From Sorangium cellulosum So0157-2 (GTDB taxonomy: Bacteria; Myxococcota_A; Polyangia; Polyangiales; Polyangiaceae): 64,000 nucleotides of DNA. Shown here piece by piece: positions 18,020 to 25,998 of this stretch. Both the position numbers and the translations under genes were made by a program. Under the pieces are notes generated by a model. It saw only the letters and a list, made by a program, of their open reading frames with translations, ran no database searches and was not told the DNA's origin. How positions within the stretch are numbered: the stretch's first letter is position 1; the number at the start of each line of letters is the position of its first letter. The stretch is taken from contig NC_021658.1 of assembly GCF_000418325.1 (NCBI RefSeq), forward strand, positions 1,426,001-1,490,000, in the 5' to 3' direction.

Positions 18020-19528
18020 TCACGGGTGGAACTCGCTCATGCAGGTGTCGACCGCCCTCGCGGTCATCGCGGTGTTGGAGACGTACGACGCCGGAAGGCC
18101 GACGCCCGTGCACAGCGCGGCGGCCGTCTGCGCGCCGGAGACCACCGTCCCGGCGACGTCCGCCGCGCAGAGCGCGTTCACGTCCTTCACCGGTCGGCCG
18201 GCGGTCGCGTCGACCTGGTTGCAGGCGTTCGTGAAGAACGTCCGGTTGCGATTCCGGATCTCGCAGAAGTAGATGCTGCACTGCCGCTTCATGAGGTCGT
18301 TCTCCACGGCGGTCCGGTCGGCGAGGAGCGCCATGTCGCGCTTCATGAGGTCGAGCTTCTCGAGGAGGGTCATCTCGTTCGGGACCGCCGGCAGCTCGGC
18401 GCGCGCGAGCATGTCGCGGAGGCCCTCATGGCTGTTCTGCAGCTCGACGCGGACGTCCTTGCCCTGGTGCTCGTAGAGACCGCTGACCCAGCGATCGACG
18501 AAATCGAGGATCGTCTGGCTCCGCAGCACCGCGCGCTCGTACCCTTCGTGGAGGCGCGCCACGGCCGAGGGGAGGGGCCCCGCGCAGAGCCCCGCCGTCT
18601 CGCTCTCCGGGAGGCAGAACATCGACGCGATCCCCTGGTAGGAGCCGACGAGGAGGTCCTTCTTCTGCACGAGGCCGCCGAGGAGCGCCGCCGAGTCCCG
18701 GAGCGAGCTGTCGGCCATCTCGATCTTGCGCGCCAGCATCGCCTTGAGCGGCGGGATCGCGCTGCCTTCGGGCGGGGCGTCCTCCGTCGCGGTGCCGAAG
18801 TAATCCGCGAGGAGTTCGCGGGAGACGGTCTCCGCCGCCGCGTCGATCGCCGCCGGCGAGGGCGACGACACGACGCCGCACGTGGCGTCGTACCCCCCGT
18901 GCAGGTACTCCGCGTAGCATTGCGCCATGCTCTCGGCGTGCCCCGTCAGGCTGAAGCTCGAGGTGTCGTAGCTCATCTCGAGCCCCTCCCACCGCACGCG
19001 CGTGAAGCTCGCCTTGGCCATGCCCCGGTGCATGCAGAACGCCTCGCGGGGAGCGAGCTTCGTGGTGAGCTCGCCCTGGTAACGATCGTCGAGCTCGGCG
19101 AGCTTGCGGCAGTGGAGGAGCCCCTCGAACAGCGCCGCCGCGTTCCTCTGCGACGGGAGCAGGCCCACGGTCGCGGCCTTCTCGAGCTCGTGGAGGCCGT
19201 GGTCGACGTCGCCGTCCGGGCGATGCGCCTCGCACACCCCGTTCAGGAAGTGCACCGGCGCGCGCGGCCCCACCTTGACCTTCAGCATCCCATCGACGCT
19301 ATCGATGGGATAACCCTGCCGCGGGAGCGCGTCCCACTGCGACGGCTCGCACGGACCGGACCAGATCTGCGCCCGCAGGTGCGTCTTCCGCTCCTGCAGG
19401 TCGCACGACGGGAGGTTGCGCGAGCACTCGTCGTCCTGCTGGGCCGCCGCCATCCTCATCCCCGGGAGCGTCGCGAACACCGCCGCAACGACCAGCGGGA
19501 TGTAGGACGCCAAATCCTGTCGATCCAT
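18020..19528 (-). CDS. Exported Cys-rich helical protein, unknown function
   Basis: A 502-residue protein with a signal peptide (to about residue 30, MRMAAAQ) and no lipobox. The mature part is mostly helical, with about a dozen Cys spread through it (for example CSRNLPSC and CSIYFCEIRNRNR), suggesting disulphides in the periplasm or outside. A small-residue stretch near the C-terminus (VAGTVVSGAQTAAALCTGVG) could be a membrane-inserting helix. The ATG at 19528 has AAGGAG at good distance and was preferred to the upstream in-frame start. It sits 60 bases after the coiled-coil gene. I recognise no family; its role must be tied to its operon partners. Confidence 0.7.
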   Translation of the reverse strand: MDRQDLASYIPLVVAAVFATLPGMRMAAAQQDDECSRNLPSCDLQERKTHLRAQIWSGPCEPSQWDALPRQGYPIDSVDGMLKVKVGPRAPVHFLNGVCEAHRPDGDVDHGLHELEKAATVGLLPSQRNAAALFEGLLHCRKLAELDDRYQGELTTKLAPREAFCMHRGMAKASFTRVRWEGLEMSYDTSSFSLTGHAESMAQCYAEYLHGGYDATCGVVSSPSPAAIDAAAETVSRELLADYFGTATEDAPPEGSAIPPLKAMLARKIEMADSSLRDSAALLGGLVQKKDLLVGSYQGIASMFCLPESETAGLCAGPLPSAVARLHEGYERAVLRSQTILDFVDRWVSGLYEHQGKDVRVELQNSHEGLRDMLARAELPAVPNEMTLLEKLDLMKRDMALLADRTAVENDLMKRQCSIYFCEIRNRNRTFFTNACNQVDATAGRPVKDVNALCAADVAGTVVSGAQTAAALCTGVGLPASYVSNTAMTARAVDTCMSEFHP

Positions 19529-19588
19529 CGGACAGACTCCTTCTCTCATCAGATGTAACTCTTCAGCTCGCCGGCCTGCGCGCGGACG

Positions 19589-22500
19589 TCAGCGCACCGG
19601 CTTGCGCACGAAGATGAACCCGAGCTTCAACGACGGAGCACCCTGGCTCATGCAGCGAACCAGGTTCTCGTCGGCGGTGATCTCGTACGTCCCCACCAGC
19701 GGATGGCCCACGAACGGATACGCGTTCTGGATCAGGCCGTCGGTCAGGCGCCGCTCGAGCCCCTCCGCGGTGTACGGCCCGCGACGGAAGCGGAGGTACT
19801 CGTCGTTCATGAGATCCATGTCCGAGCCGCCGTACACCGGGATGAGCGCCGTGACCGGCCGCTTCACCACGAGGCTCGGCACGATCTCGCTGCTGTCCTT
19901 CGACAGGCGCGAGAAGACGGTGCCGAACCCGAGGTGGGTCATCTGCATCTGCTGAGAGCGGCACGACGAGCTCGAGACCCCGGCCATGACGTGCACGAGG
20001 CGCATCGGCTCGCTCTCGTTCATCGTCATCTCGTCCCAGAGGACGAAGTTGCCGAGGTTCCGGCTATCCGCCTGCGAGCCGGCGAAGGGCGAGATCTCGA
20101 ATCGCGCGCGCCCGTTCTCGAGGAGCTCGGACACGAGCCCGCTCGTCTTCTCCAGCGTGAACTCGGCCACGCTGCCCGCCATCGTCTCCGTGCTCCAGGC
20201 GAGCGAAGAAGGCCGGCAGACCTCGCTCGTGCCGACCGTGCCGCAGTCGCTGAGGAACGAATCCAGCTCGGCCGCCGTCCCGATGAACGTCCTGTCCGCA
20301 GACAGGTGCCCGACGTCGCCGGCGAAGTCGCTCAGCACGTTGTAGCGGTTCCGGTACAGGTTGTAGGTGAAGTTGACGTTCTCGACGACGCGGCGCTTGG
20401 CCTCGAGGAACTCGCTCGCTCCCCGCGTGAGCTCCGCCTGCATGTCCTCGAAGTCCCAGAAGAGGACCTCGGCGGCGTCGTTGACGGGCGCCATCTCGAC
20501 GAGCCCCATGATGCGCGTGCGGCTCTCCAGCACCGCCTCGCGCATCTCCCGCTCGATGGCGAGCAGCTCGTGCTCGAGATCCTTCGCCTCTTCCACCATC
20601 CGGATCTGCCGGCGGAGGTCCTCGATCTGGACGAAGGTCGCCGCCCGCTCGTCCTCGATGACCGACGCGAGGAACGCCATCTGCCCCTCCGAGATGTTGA
20701 TGGTGTTCTGCCGGATCTTCTCCCGGATGTCGTTCAGCACCTCGCGCGTCGCGTCGTAGTGCCCCTCGAGATCGTGCACCCTCCCCTGGTAGTGGCCGAT
20801 CCGGCTGATCTGCGCGTCGATCGACGACTTCATGGCGAGGAGGTTCTGCTTGTCCTGCTGGATCCTGCTCGCCTCGATGTCGAGCTCCCCGAGCGCGAGG
20901 GTGAGCCGCTGGATCTCGATCTGGGCCTGCTCGCGTACGTTCTCCTGCTCGTCGATGTCGAAGTCGACGAGCGCCGACTCGTCCGACTTGGTCTGGAGAT
21001 CGGCCACGAGCGCCGCGCGGTCGGCCCGCAGCTTGGCGACCGTCGCCGCGATCTCCGCCCGGTCCAGCCTGCACTGGATCGCGTGCAGCTTCTCCTCGCC
21101 GGTGATCTCGACGACCTCCTTGTCGAGCTCCGCGAGCTGGACCGAGATCTCGGCGAGCGCCCGCTTCTTGGTCCACTCCTCGATGAGCTTGTGGATGTCG
21201 AGGGCGTTGATCTCCCTCCTGAGCTCCTCGACCCGGACGTTGAGCTCGTGCCGCTCCTGCGCGACCATCTGCTCGAACTGCAGCTCTCCGAACTGCCACT
21301 CGTAGACCTGCGCGGCCGTGTCGGCCGCCACCTTCGCCGCCGCCGCCGCCGCCTCGACGAAGCGGAACGTCTTGACGGGGAAGATGCCCATGATGCCCGT
21401 GTCGCCGTCCGGGATGGCCGCGAGGACGGCGGCCGTGGCCGAGAGCGCGAGCGCAGCCCCCTTCAGCGCATCGAGGCCGTTCTGTTCGGCCATCGCGGCG
21501 TCGAGCGCCCGCATGCGATCGTTGATCTGATTGATCGTCGTTTGCCACATGTCGCGCTGGTGGTCGAAGATCTTGAGGTTCTGATTGTAGAGCTCCTCCG
21601 CGACCCGCTTCAGGTTCTCGTCCTTCGTGGAGCAGCTCGTGCCAGAGCCGTCGATGCACGCCCTGATCTTGTCGATCTCCTCCTTGGTCTTGGTGGAGAG
21701 CTCCTTCCGCGCCATGCAGATCTCATCGAGGAGCGCCGGCTTCGGCGCCTCGATGGACGGGGGGCTCGTGCACGTGGCCCCGGAGATCGGATCGGTGAAC
21801 CCCTGCGCCGCCCCGGTGTAGAACGCGAGCTCGGCGTCGACCGAGCAAATCTGGTGCACGACGGGGACGCGCATCGATTCGAACACCGTCTCCTGCGAGG
21901 TCCGGAGCCGGCTCGTGATGATCTCGGAGCCCTCGATGCGCTTCTGCTCGAGCGCGATCTGTCGCTCGATCTGCGCCTTGCGGTTGTCGACGAGCTCGAG
22001 CTCCTTGTCGTCGGACGCGACGCGGTTCAAGAGCTCGTCGATCTGCAGCTCGAGGCCGTCGCGCTGCATCTCGAAGTTGAAGGCGGCGAGCGTCATGTCG
22101 ATGTTGAACTGGATCTCGGCGATCTGCTCGCGCACCGCGTCCTGGTCGAGCGCGAGGAGATCTTGCTCGCGCTGGCCCCGGAGGAGCACGATCTGGTTCT
22201 CGAGCTCCTTCGTCTCGCGCTTCAAGGCCAGCTCGAGCACGCGGATCCTCTGCTCGAGCTCGAACGTCGAGATGTCGCTCTGGAGCGCGCTCAGCTTCTG
22301 CTGCACGTCGTTCTTGAGCTGCTCGGCCATATCCTGGAGCTGCGCCATCTTGTACACCTCGAGCTCGATGGCCCGAGAGTGCTTCATGTTGGCCATGTCG
22401 AACTTCTGGTTCTGGAGATCGGTGTATTTCCGTGCCCACGTCTCGAGCATGTTCTGGATGTTCAGGTCCTGCTGCTCGATCGCGGCCTCCTGCATCCGCA

Positions 22501-23371
22501 GCTGCTGGCCGAGCCGCTCGATGCTGATGAGCGGGAAATCCTCCGGATCGATGTTGATGTACAGGTAGCCTTTGCGCACCGAGTCGAGGCGGAGCGTCAC
22601 GTCCTTCTCGATGGTGGCGAGCGTCGCGAGCTCGGCGGTGAAGAGGTCCCGATCGGGGAGGGAGCCCTTGGCCTCGAGGACGAGCCAGAACGCTTGATCG
22701 TAGTACGTGGCCGCCTTGTAGTACTCGCTCCCTTTGTCCCCGTCCGCCGCGGGCGCGTCGCCGAGCGCCTCGCCGACCAGGTAGCTCATGTGGTCGAGCC
22801 GCGCGACGGACGCCTCGCGGTACCAGACGTCGCCCGCCGCCACGAGCAGCTTCGCCTTGAGCCCCTGGAGCTGCGCCATCGCCTTGAGATACCTGTTGAA
22901 GGCGATGTTCTTCTGCTCCTCGCCCGTCCCCGAGCTCGCCTGCCGCGGGAGGCGCGCGATCCCCTGCTCGACGATCTCGAGCCCCGCCGTGGCCTGCGCG
23001 AGGAGCTCCGCGGGGCTCGTCAGCGCATCGCCGGGCGCCGCGGCCCCCTTCGCGTCGAGGAGCGGCAGCCCCGTGGCGCGAAAGCGATAGACGTTCGCGC
23101 GCTGGTAGTAGCACTCCGCATCGCAGACGCGCGTCGTCATGGACTCGGGGCACCTCCCCCTCGCGCCGACGAGCGCCTCGAGATCGCCGAAGCTGTCCTC
23201 GAGGAGCGCCATGTTCGCGCGGTACTGCGCGATCTTCAGCTCCGAGACGAGCCGCCCGACCTCCGCGCGGATCGCGGTCTCGTTCGAAGGGATGCACTCG
23301 ATCTCCTCGGCGCGCGCGGGCGAAGGCAGCAGCAACAGACCGAGGGCGAACGAAGACAACAGTCGTTTCAT
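19589..23371 (-). CDS. Exported giant coiled-coil protein, possible TcA-like pore former
   Basis: A 1260-residue protein with a Sec signal peptide (cleavage near ARA-EE, residue 21). A helical N-terminal region is followed by long coiled coils (about 285-500 and 590-960). Between them lies a hydrophobic, Ala-rich segment (about 637-690) containing AAIPDGDTGIMGIFP. Helix, then a hydrophobic IPD-x3-G-type loop, then helix, and a C-terminal globular domain (about 1015-1260) with NAYPFVGHPLVGTYEI, recall the pore-forming and TcB-binding parts of Tc-toxin A subunits. The receptor-binding domains of classical TcA were not recognised. The ATG at 23371 follows TGGAG. A generic coiled-coil envelope protein is the alternative; the link to TcA is inference strengthened by the TcB/TcC-like gene in the same unit. 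Confidence 0.6.
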   Translation of the reverse strand: MKRLLSSFALGLLLLPSPARAEEIECIPSNETAIRAEVGRLVSELKIAQYRANMALLEDSFGDLEALVGARGRCPESMTTRVCDAECYYQRANVYRFRATGLPLLDAKGAAAPGDALTSPAELLAQATAGLEIVEQGIARLPRQASSGTGEEQKNIAFNRYLKAMAQLQGLKAKLLVAAGDVWYREASVARLDHMSYLVGEALGDAPAADGDKGSEYYKAATYYDQAFWLVLEAKGSLPDRDLFTAELATLATIEKDVTLRLDSVRKGYLYINIDPEDFPLISIERLGQQLRMQEAAIEQQDLNIQNMLETWARKYTDLQNQKFDMANMKHSRAIELEVYKMAQLQDMAEQLKNDVQQKLSALQSDISTFELEQRIRVLELALKRETKELENQIVLLRGQREQDLLALDQDAVREQIAEIQFNIDMTLAAFNFEMQRDGLELQIDELLNRVASDDKELELVDNRKAQIERQIALEQKRIEGSEIITSRLRTSQETVFESMRVPVVHQICSVDAELAFYTGAAQGFTDPISGATCTSPPSIEAPKPALLDEICMARKELSTKTKEEIDKIRACIDGSGTSCSTKDENLKRVAEELYNQNLKIFDHQRDMWQTTINQINDRMRALDAAMAEQNGLDALKGAALALSATAAVLAAIPDGDTGIMGIFPVKTFRFVEAAAAAAKVAADTAAQVYEWQFGELQFEQMVAQERHELNVRVEELRREINALDIHKLIEEWTKKRALAEISVQLAELDKEVVEITGEEKLHAIQCRLDRAEIAATVAKLRADRAALVADLQTKSDESALVDFDIDEQENVREQAQIEIQRLTLALGELDIEASRIQQDKQNLLAMKSSIDAQISRIGHYQGRVHDLEGHYDATREVLNDIREKIRQNTINISEGQMAFLASVIEDERAATFVQIEDLRRQIRMVEEAKDLEHELLAIEREMREAVLESRTRIMGLVEMAPVNDAAEVLFWDFEDMQAELTRGASEFLEAKRRVVENVNFTYNLYRNRYNVLSDFAGDVGHLSADRTFIGTAAELDSFLSDCGTVGTSEVCRPSSLAWSTETMAGSVAEFTLEKTSGLVSELLENGRARFEISPFAGSQADSRNLGNFVLWDEMTMNESEPMRLVHVMAGVSSSSCRSQQMQMTHLGFGTVFSRLSKDSSEIVPSLVVKRPVTALIPVYGGSDMDLMNDEYLRFRRGPYTAEGLERRLTDGLIQNAYPFVGHPLVGTYEITADENLVRCMSQGAPSLKLGFIFVRKPVR

Positions 23372-23399
23372 GGATCGCTCCAGCAAGCTTTGCCGTCGG

Positions 23400-24785
23400 C
23401 TAAAGACTATTGATGTACCCGATATAAGCCTTCGAGAGCCCCGAGACCTTCTCGACGAAGGCCGTCCGGGCCGGGTCGCTCGCGCCCGCCTCGTCCTTGA
23501 GCGCGCCGTAGGCCCGCGCCGCCTCGGTCAGGCAGGCGTCGACGCGTCCGGCGTACTCCGCGAAGCTCTCCGGCGCGAGCGCGCCCGGGATCGTCGCGCA
23601 GACGCCGAGCTTCTCCTGGGTCGCCCAGTCGAGCCCGGGTGTCCGGGCGATCTCGCGGAGGGCCTCCACCACGGCGCCGAGGAGCGCGGCGTGGCGCTCG
23701 AGCGTGGCGCGCGCCGCCGCCACGTCGGCGTCGACCCCGGCGGCGCTGGCGTTGCTCCGGATGCGGTCGATCTCGCTGCGCTTCGCGCGGAGGCGCGCCA
23801 TGAGCGGCTGTCCCGGCGGCGTCGTCGCCGGCGCCCGCTCGAGGCCGAGCGTGTCCCGCTCCACGAACTCGTAGAGCGAAGCCGTGTCCTCGACGGTCTT
23901 CTTGAGCAGGAAGATCTCGCGCGTCGGGAGCTCCACGGCAGAGTCCCGGAGGGCCGCCGCGTACTGCCGCTCTTTCTCGGCGAGGCTCCGCGAGGTCGCG
24001 TCGATCTCCGCCTCCACGCGCGAGCGTATCCGCTCGTCGATGCCGGCGCGGAGCATCGACTCCACCTCGGCTTTGCGCACCGCCTTGCGCATCGAGCAGA
24101 GGTTCGCCGGGATCTGGTCGGCGAAGGGCCCGGCGTGGAACGCCCGCGCCTCCTCGAGGAGGGTCTCCCAGCCGGCGCGGACCGGCACGGGGAGGCCGAA
24201 GTCGGCGCCGAACCCGACATACCGCGCGTGCTCGTTCGCCCGCTGGTACGACAGGCACTTCTCCTCGCGCGTCTGCCCTTCGAGGTACGCGAGGCTGTGG
24301 GCCACGAAGAGCTCGAGGTGCGCGGTGTTCGCCATCTGGAGGACCTCGTCGCTCCGGCCCGCCGGGGCGCCTTCCGGCTCGCGGTAGCTCCGGAGCGCCC
24401 CGACGAGGAGCTCGAGGAGCGCGACGCGGCGGTGGAGCTCGCGCGCCGCGGCCGGCTCGACGCCGGCGATGGGCAGGAGACGCACGGTCGTCACGGATCC
24501 GGTGACCTCCTCGATGGGCACGGCGTCGTCCTCGATGATCTCTCCGCCCGAGCTGCCGCCGCCCGACGCCGGCGGGCGCAGCTCGTTCGAGGCGAAGGAG
24601 AGGAGCGCCGGTTCGAGCGGCCGCCCTGCGGTCGCCCGGCGGAACGCCTCGTCGACATCGACGTACGACGGCGCCGCGATCGCGGGGCCGCTCGGGGTCG
24701 GGAGCGAGGCCGCGTGCGAGGCGAGCGACGCGAGCGCCGAGAGGGGCACGATGGCCAGGGCGACACGCCACGTGATCTTCTTCAC
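23400..24785 (-). CDS. Exported helical protein, unknown function
   Basis: A 461-residue protein that starts with a signal peptide (KKITWRVALAIVPLSALAS to about residue 27). The remainder is almost entirely helical and charged, with few Cys and no recognised motif. The start is a GTG at 24785 whose last bases overlap the stop of the upstream gene (GTGA), so translation is coupled. The next gene follows after 28 bases. Composition resembles the helical N-terminal part of the neighbouring 1260-residue protein, so it could pair with it. No enzyme motif was found. Confidence 0.65.
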   Translation of the reverse strand: MKKITWRVALAIVPLSALASLASHAASLPTPSGPAIAAPSYVDVDEAFRRATAGRPLEPALLSFASNELRPPASGGGSSGGEIIEDDAVPIEEVTGSVTTVRLLPIAGVEPAAARELHRRVALLELLVGALRSYREPEGAPAGRSDEVLQMANTAHLELFVAHSLAYLEGQTREEKCLSYQRANEHARYVGFGADFGLPVPVRAGWETLLEEARAFHAGPFADQIPANLCSMRKAVRKAEVESMLRAGIDERIRSRVEAEIDATSRSLAEKERQYAAALRDSAVELPTREIFLLKKTVEDTASLYEFVERDTLGLERAPATTPPGQPLMARLRAKRSEIDRIRSNASAAGVDADVAAARATLERHAALLGAVVEALREIARTPGLDWATQEKLGVCATIPGALAPESFAEYAGRVDACLTEAARAYGALKDEAGASDPARTAFVEKVSGLSKAYIGYINSL

Positions 24786-25972
24786 GGCGTCCTCCTGCAG
24801 TACCAGGCCGGCCTCGAGGGATTGCAGTACTTCGCCATCCCTTCCTGCCAGAGCGTCTCGACGTGCGCGGCGGTCCGCGCGAGCTCGTTCCGGTTCGGCT
24901 TCGCGAGGGCGTCGTCCAGCGCGGCCCTGCCGGCTCGCTCGGGCGCCTCCATGGCCGTCCAGAAGTTCGTCCCCAGGATCAGCGACGTCGAGAGATCCCT
25001 GAGCTCGATCACCGTTCGCTCCTTGCGACTCACGTAATCCTCCATCGACAGGCCGCCGATCGCGGCGATGATCTCCGCCTCGATGATCGCGATCTCCCCG
25101 CGCTTCTCCGGCAGCAGGAGATCCGTGAAGCGGGTCGTCTTGGCGCCGATCGTCCCGAGGATCTGCGCTTTCCACGTCGCGTCGTACACGAAGCTGGGGA
25201 ACGACTCGTCACCTCCGACGGGCTGCGCTGCGACCTTGATCGCCTCGGCGCCGAAGAGGCCGTTGATGCGGTCACGGATCCCGAAGAGGTATTGCCGCCC
25301 CACGTCGATCTCGGTCAGGTTGAGGCCGTAGCGCGTCTCCACGCTGGACGCCGTCGCCACGAACGCCTTCATCTGGTCGCCGAGCTGCGTCATCTTCTCG
25401 TCGAAGCCGTCGCGGAGCGCGTCCGGCCCCGACGTCTCGTAGAAGAGCCCCCGCAGGCGCCCCACCGCGTACCGCCGGCCGTAGCGCTCCAGGCTGGCCG
25501 GCGTGTGCGACGACTCCTCGCACCCTTTCACGGCCTCGAGGGCGGCCACCATCTTTGTCGCGTGGTACGTGTACTTCATGTCGTCGGACGTGCCGAACGA
25601 GTGCTGCTCGCGGTAGAGCACCTGCTGCTCGGTCAGGAACGCCTCGAGGAGCGCGCTGGCGCGGACCGCGGCGTGGCACCGGAGGCTGTCGGCGCCCGTC
25701 CGGTTCGACAGCCCGAAGTAGGCCATCCCGAGGAAGTACCGCTCCTGCGGCGCGAGCCCGAGGGTCTCCACCTCGATGAGATCGACGATCTCCTGGTAGC
25801 CCCCGCGCGCCGCGAGCGTCTCGTAACAGAGGCGCTTGTTCTGCGTGAACACAGGCCCTTCCGAGGCCGCCGCCCTGCACGCGGGAGGCGGAGCGACGTC
25901 GGCGCGCGCGGCGCCGGCCGAGCCGACGACGCACGCCGCGCCGGCGACGATGCTGAGAACCCTGATCTTCAT
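24782..25972 (-). CDS. Exported helical protein, unknown function
   Basis: A 396-residue protein with a clear signal peptide (MKIRVLSIVAGAACVVGSAG, cleavage near ARA-DV). The mature part is helical and resembles a repeat-like scaffold in its first half (QEIVDLIEVETLGLAPQERYFLGMAYFG, a TPR-like pair). It ends in a short Cys-containing tail. The ATG at 25972 is preceded by GGGAG; a further in-frame start at 26146 would lie inside the upstream gene and was rejected. Its stop overlaps the start of the next gene by four bases, which argues for stoichiometric production of the two proteins. Confidence 0.65.
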   Translation of the reverse strand: MKIRVLSIVAGAACVVGSAGAARADVAPPPACRAAASEGPVFTQNKRLCYETLAARGGYQEIVDLIEVETLGLAPQERYFLGMAYFGLSNRTGADSLRCHAAVRASALLEAFLTEQQVLYREQHSFGTSDDMKYTYHATKMVAALEAVKGCEESSHTPASLERYGRRYAVGRLRGLFYETSGPDALRDGFDEKMTQLGDQMKAFVATASSVETRYGLNLTEIDVGRQYLFGIRDRINGLFGAEAIKVAAQPVGGDESFPSFVYDATWKAQILGTIGAKTTRFTDLLLPEKRGEIAIIEAEIIAAIGGLSMEDYVSRKERTVIELRDLSTSLILGTNFWTAMEAPERAGRAALDDALAKPNRNELARTAAHVETLWQEGMAKYCNPSRPAWYCRRTP

Positions 25973-25998
25973 GGTGTCACTCCCGTCGGCGCGGTCGC

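Noticed and set aside
15693..18272. 859-codon plus-strand frame opposite the beta-helix lipoprotein
   Set aside because: Extremely Arg/Ala/His-rich shadow; the minus-strand gene has signal peptide, spacing and ribosome-binding site.
19703..23413. 1236-codon open frame antisense to the coiled-coil gene
   Set aside because: Leu/Asp/Arg/Val-biased composition, no ribosome-binding site and no domains; a shadow of GC-rich codon use in the minus-strand gene.
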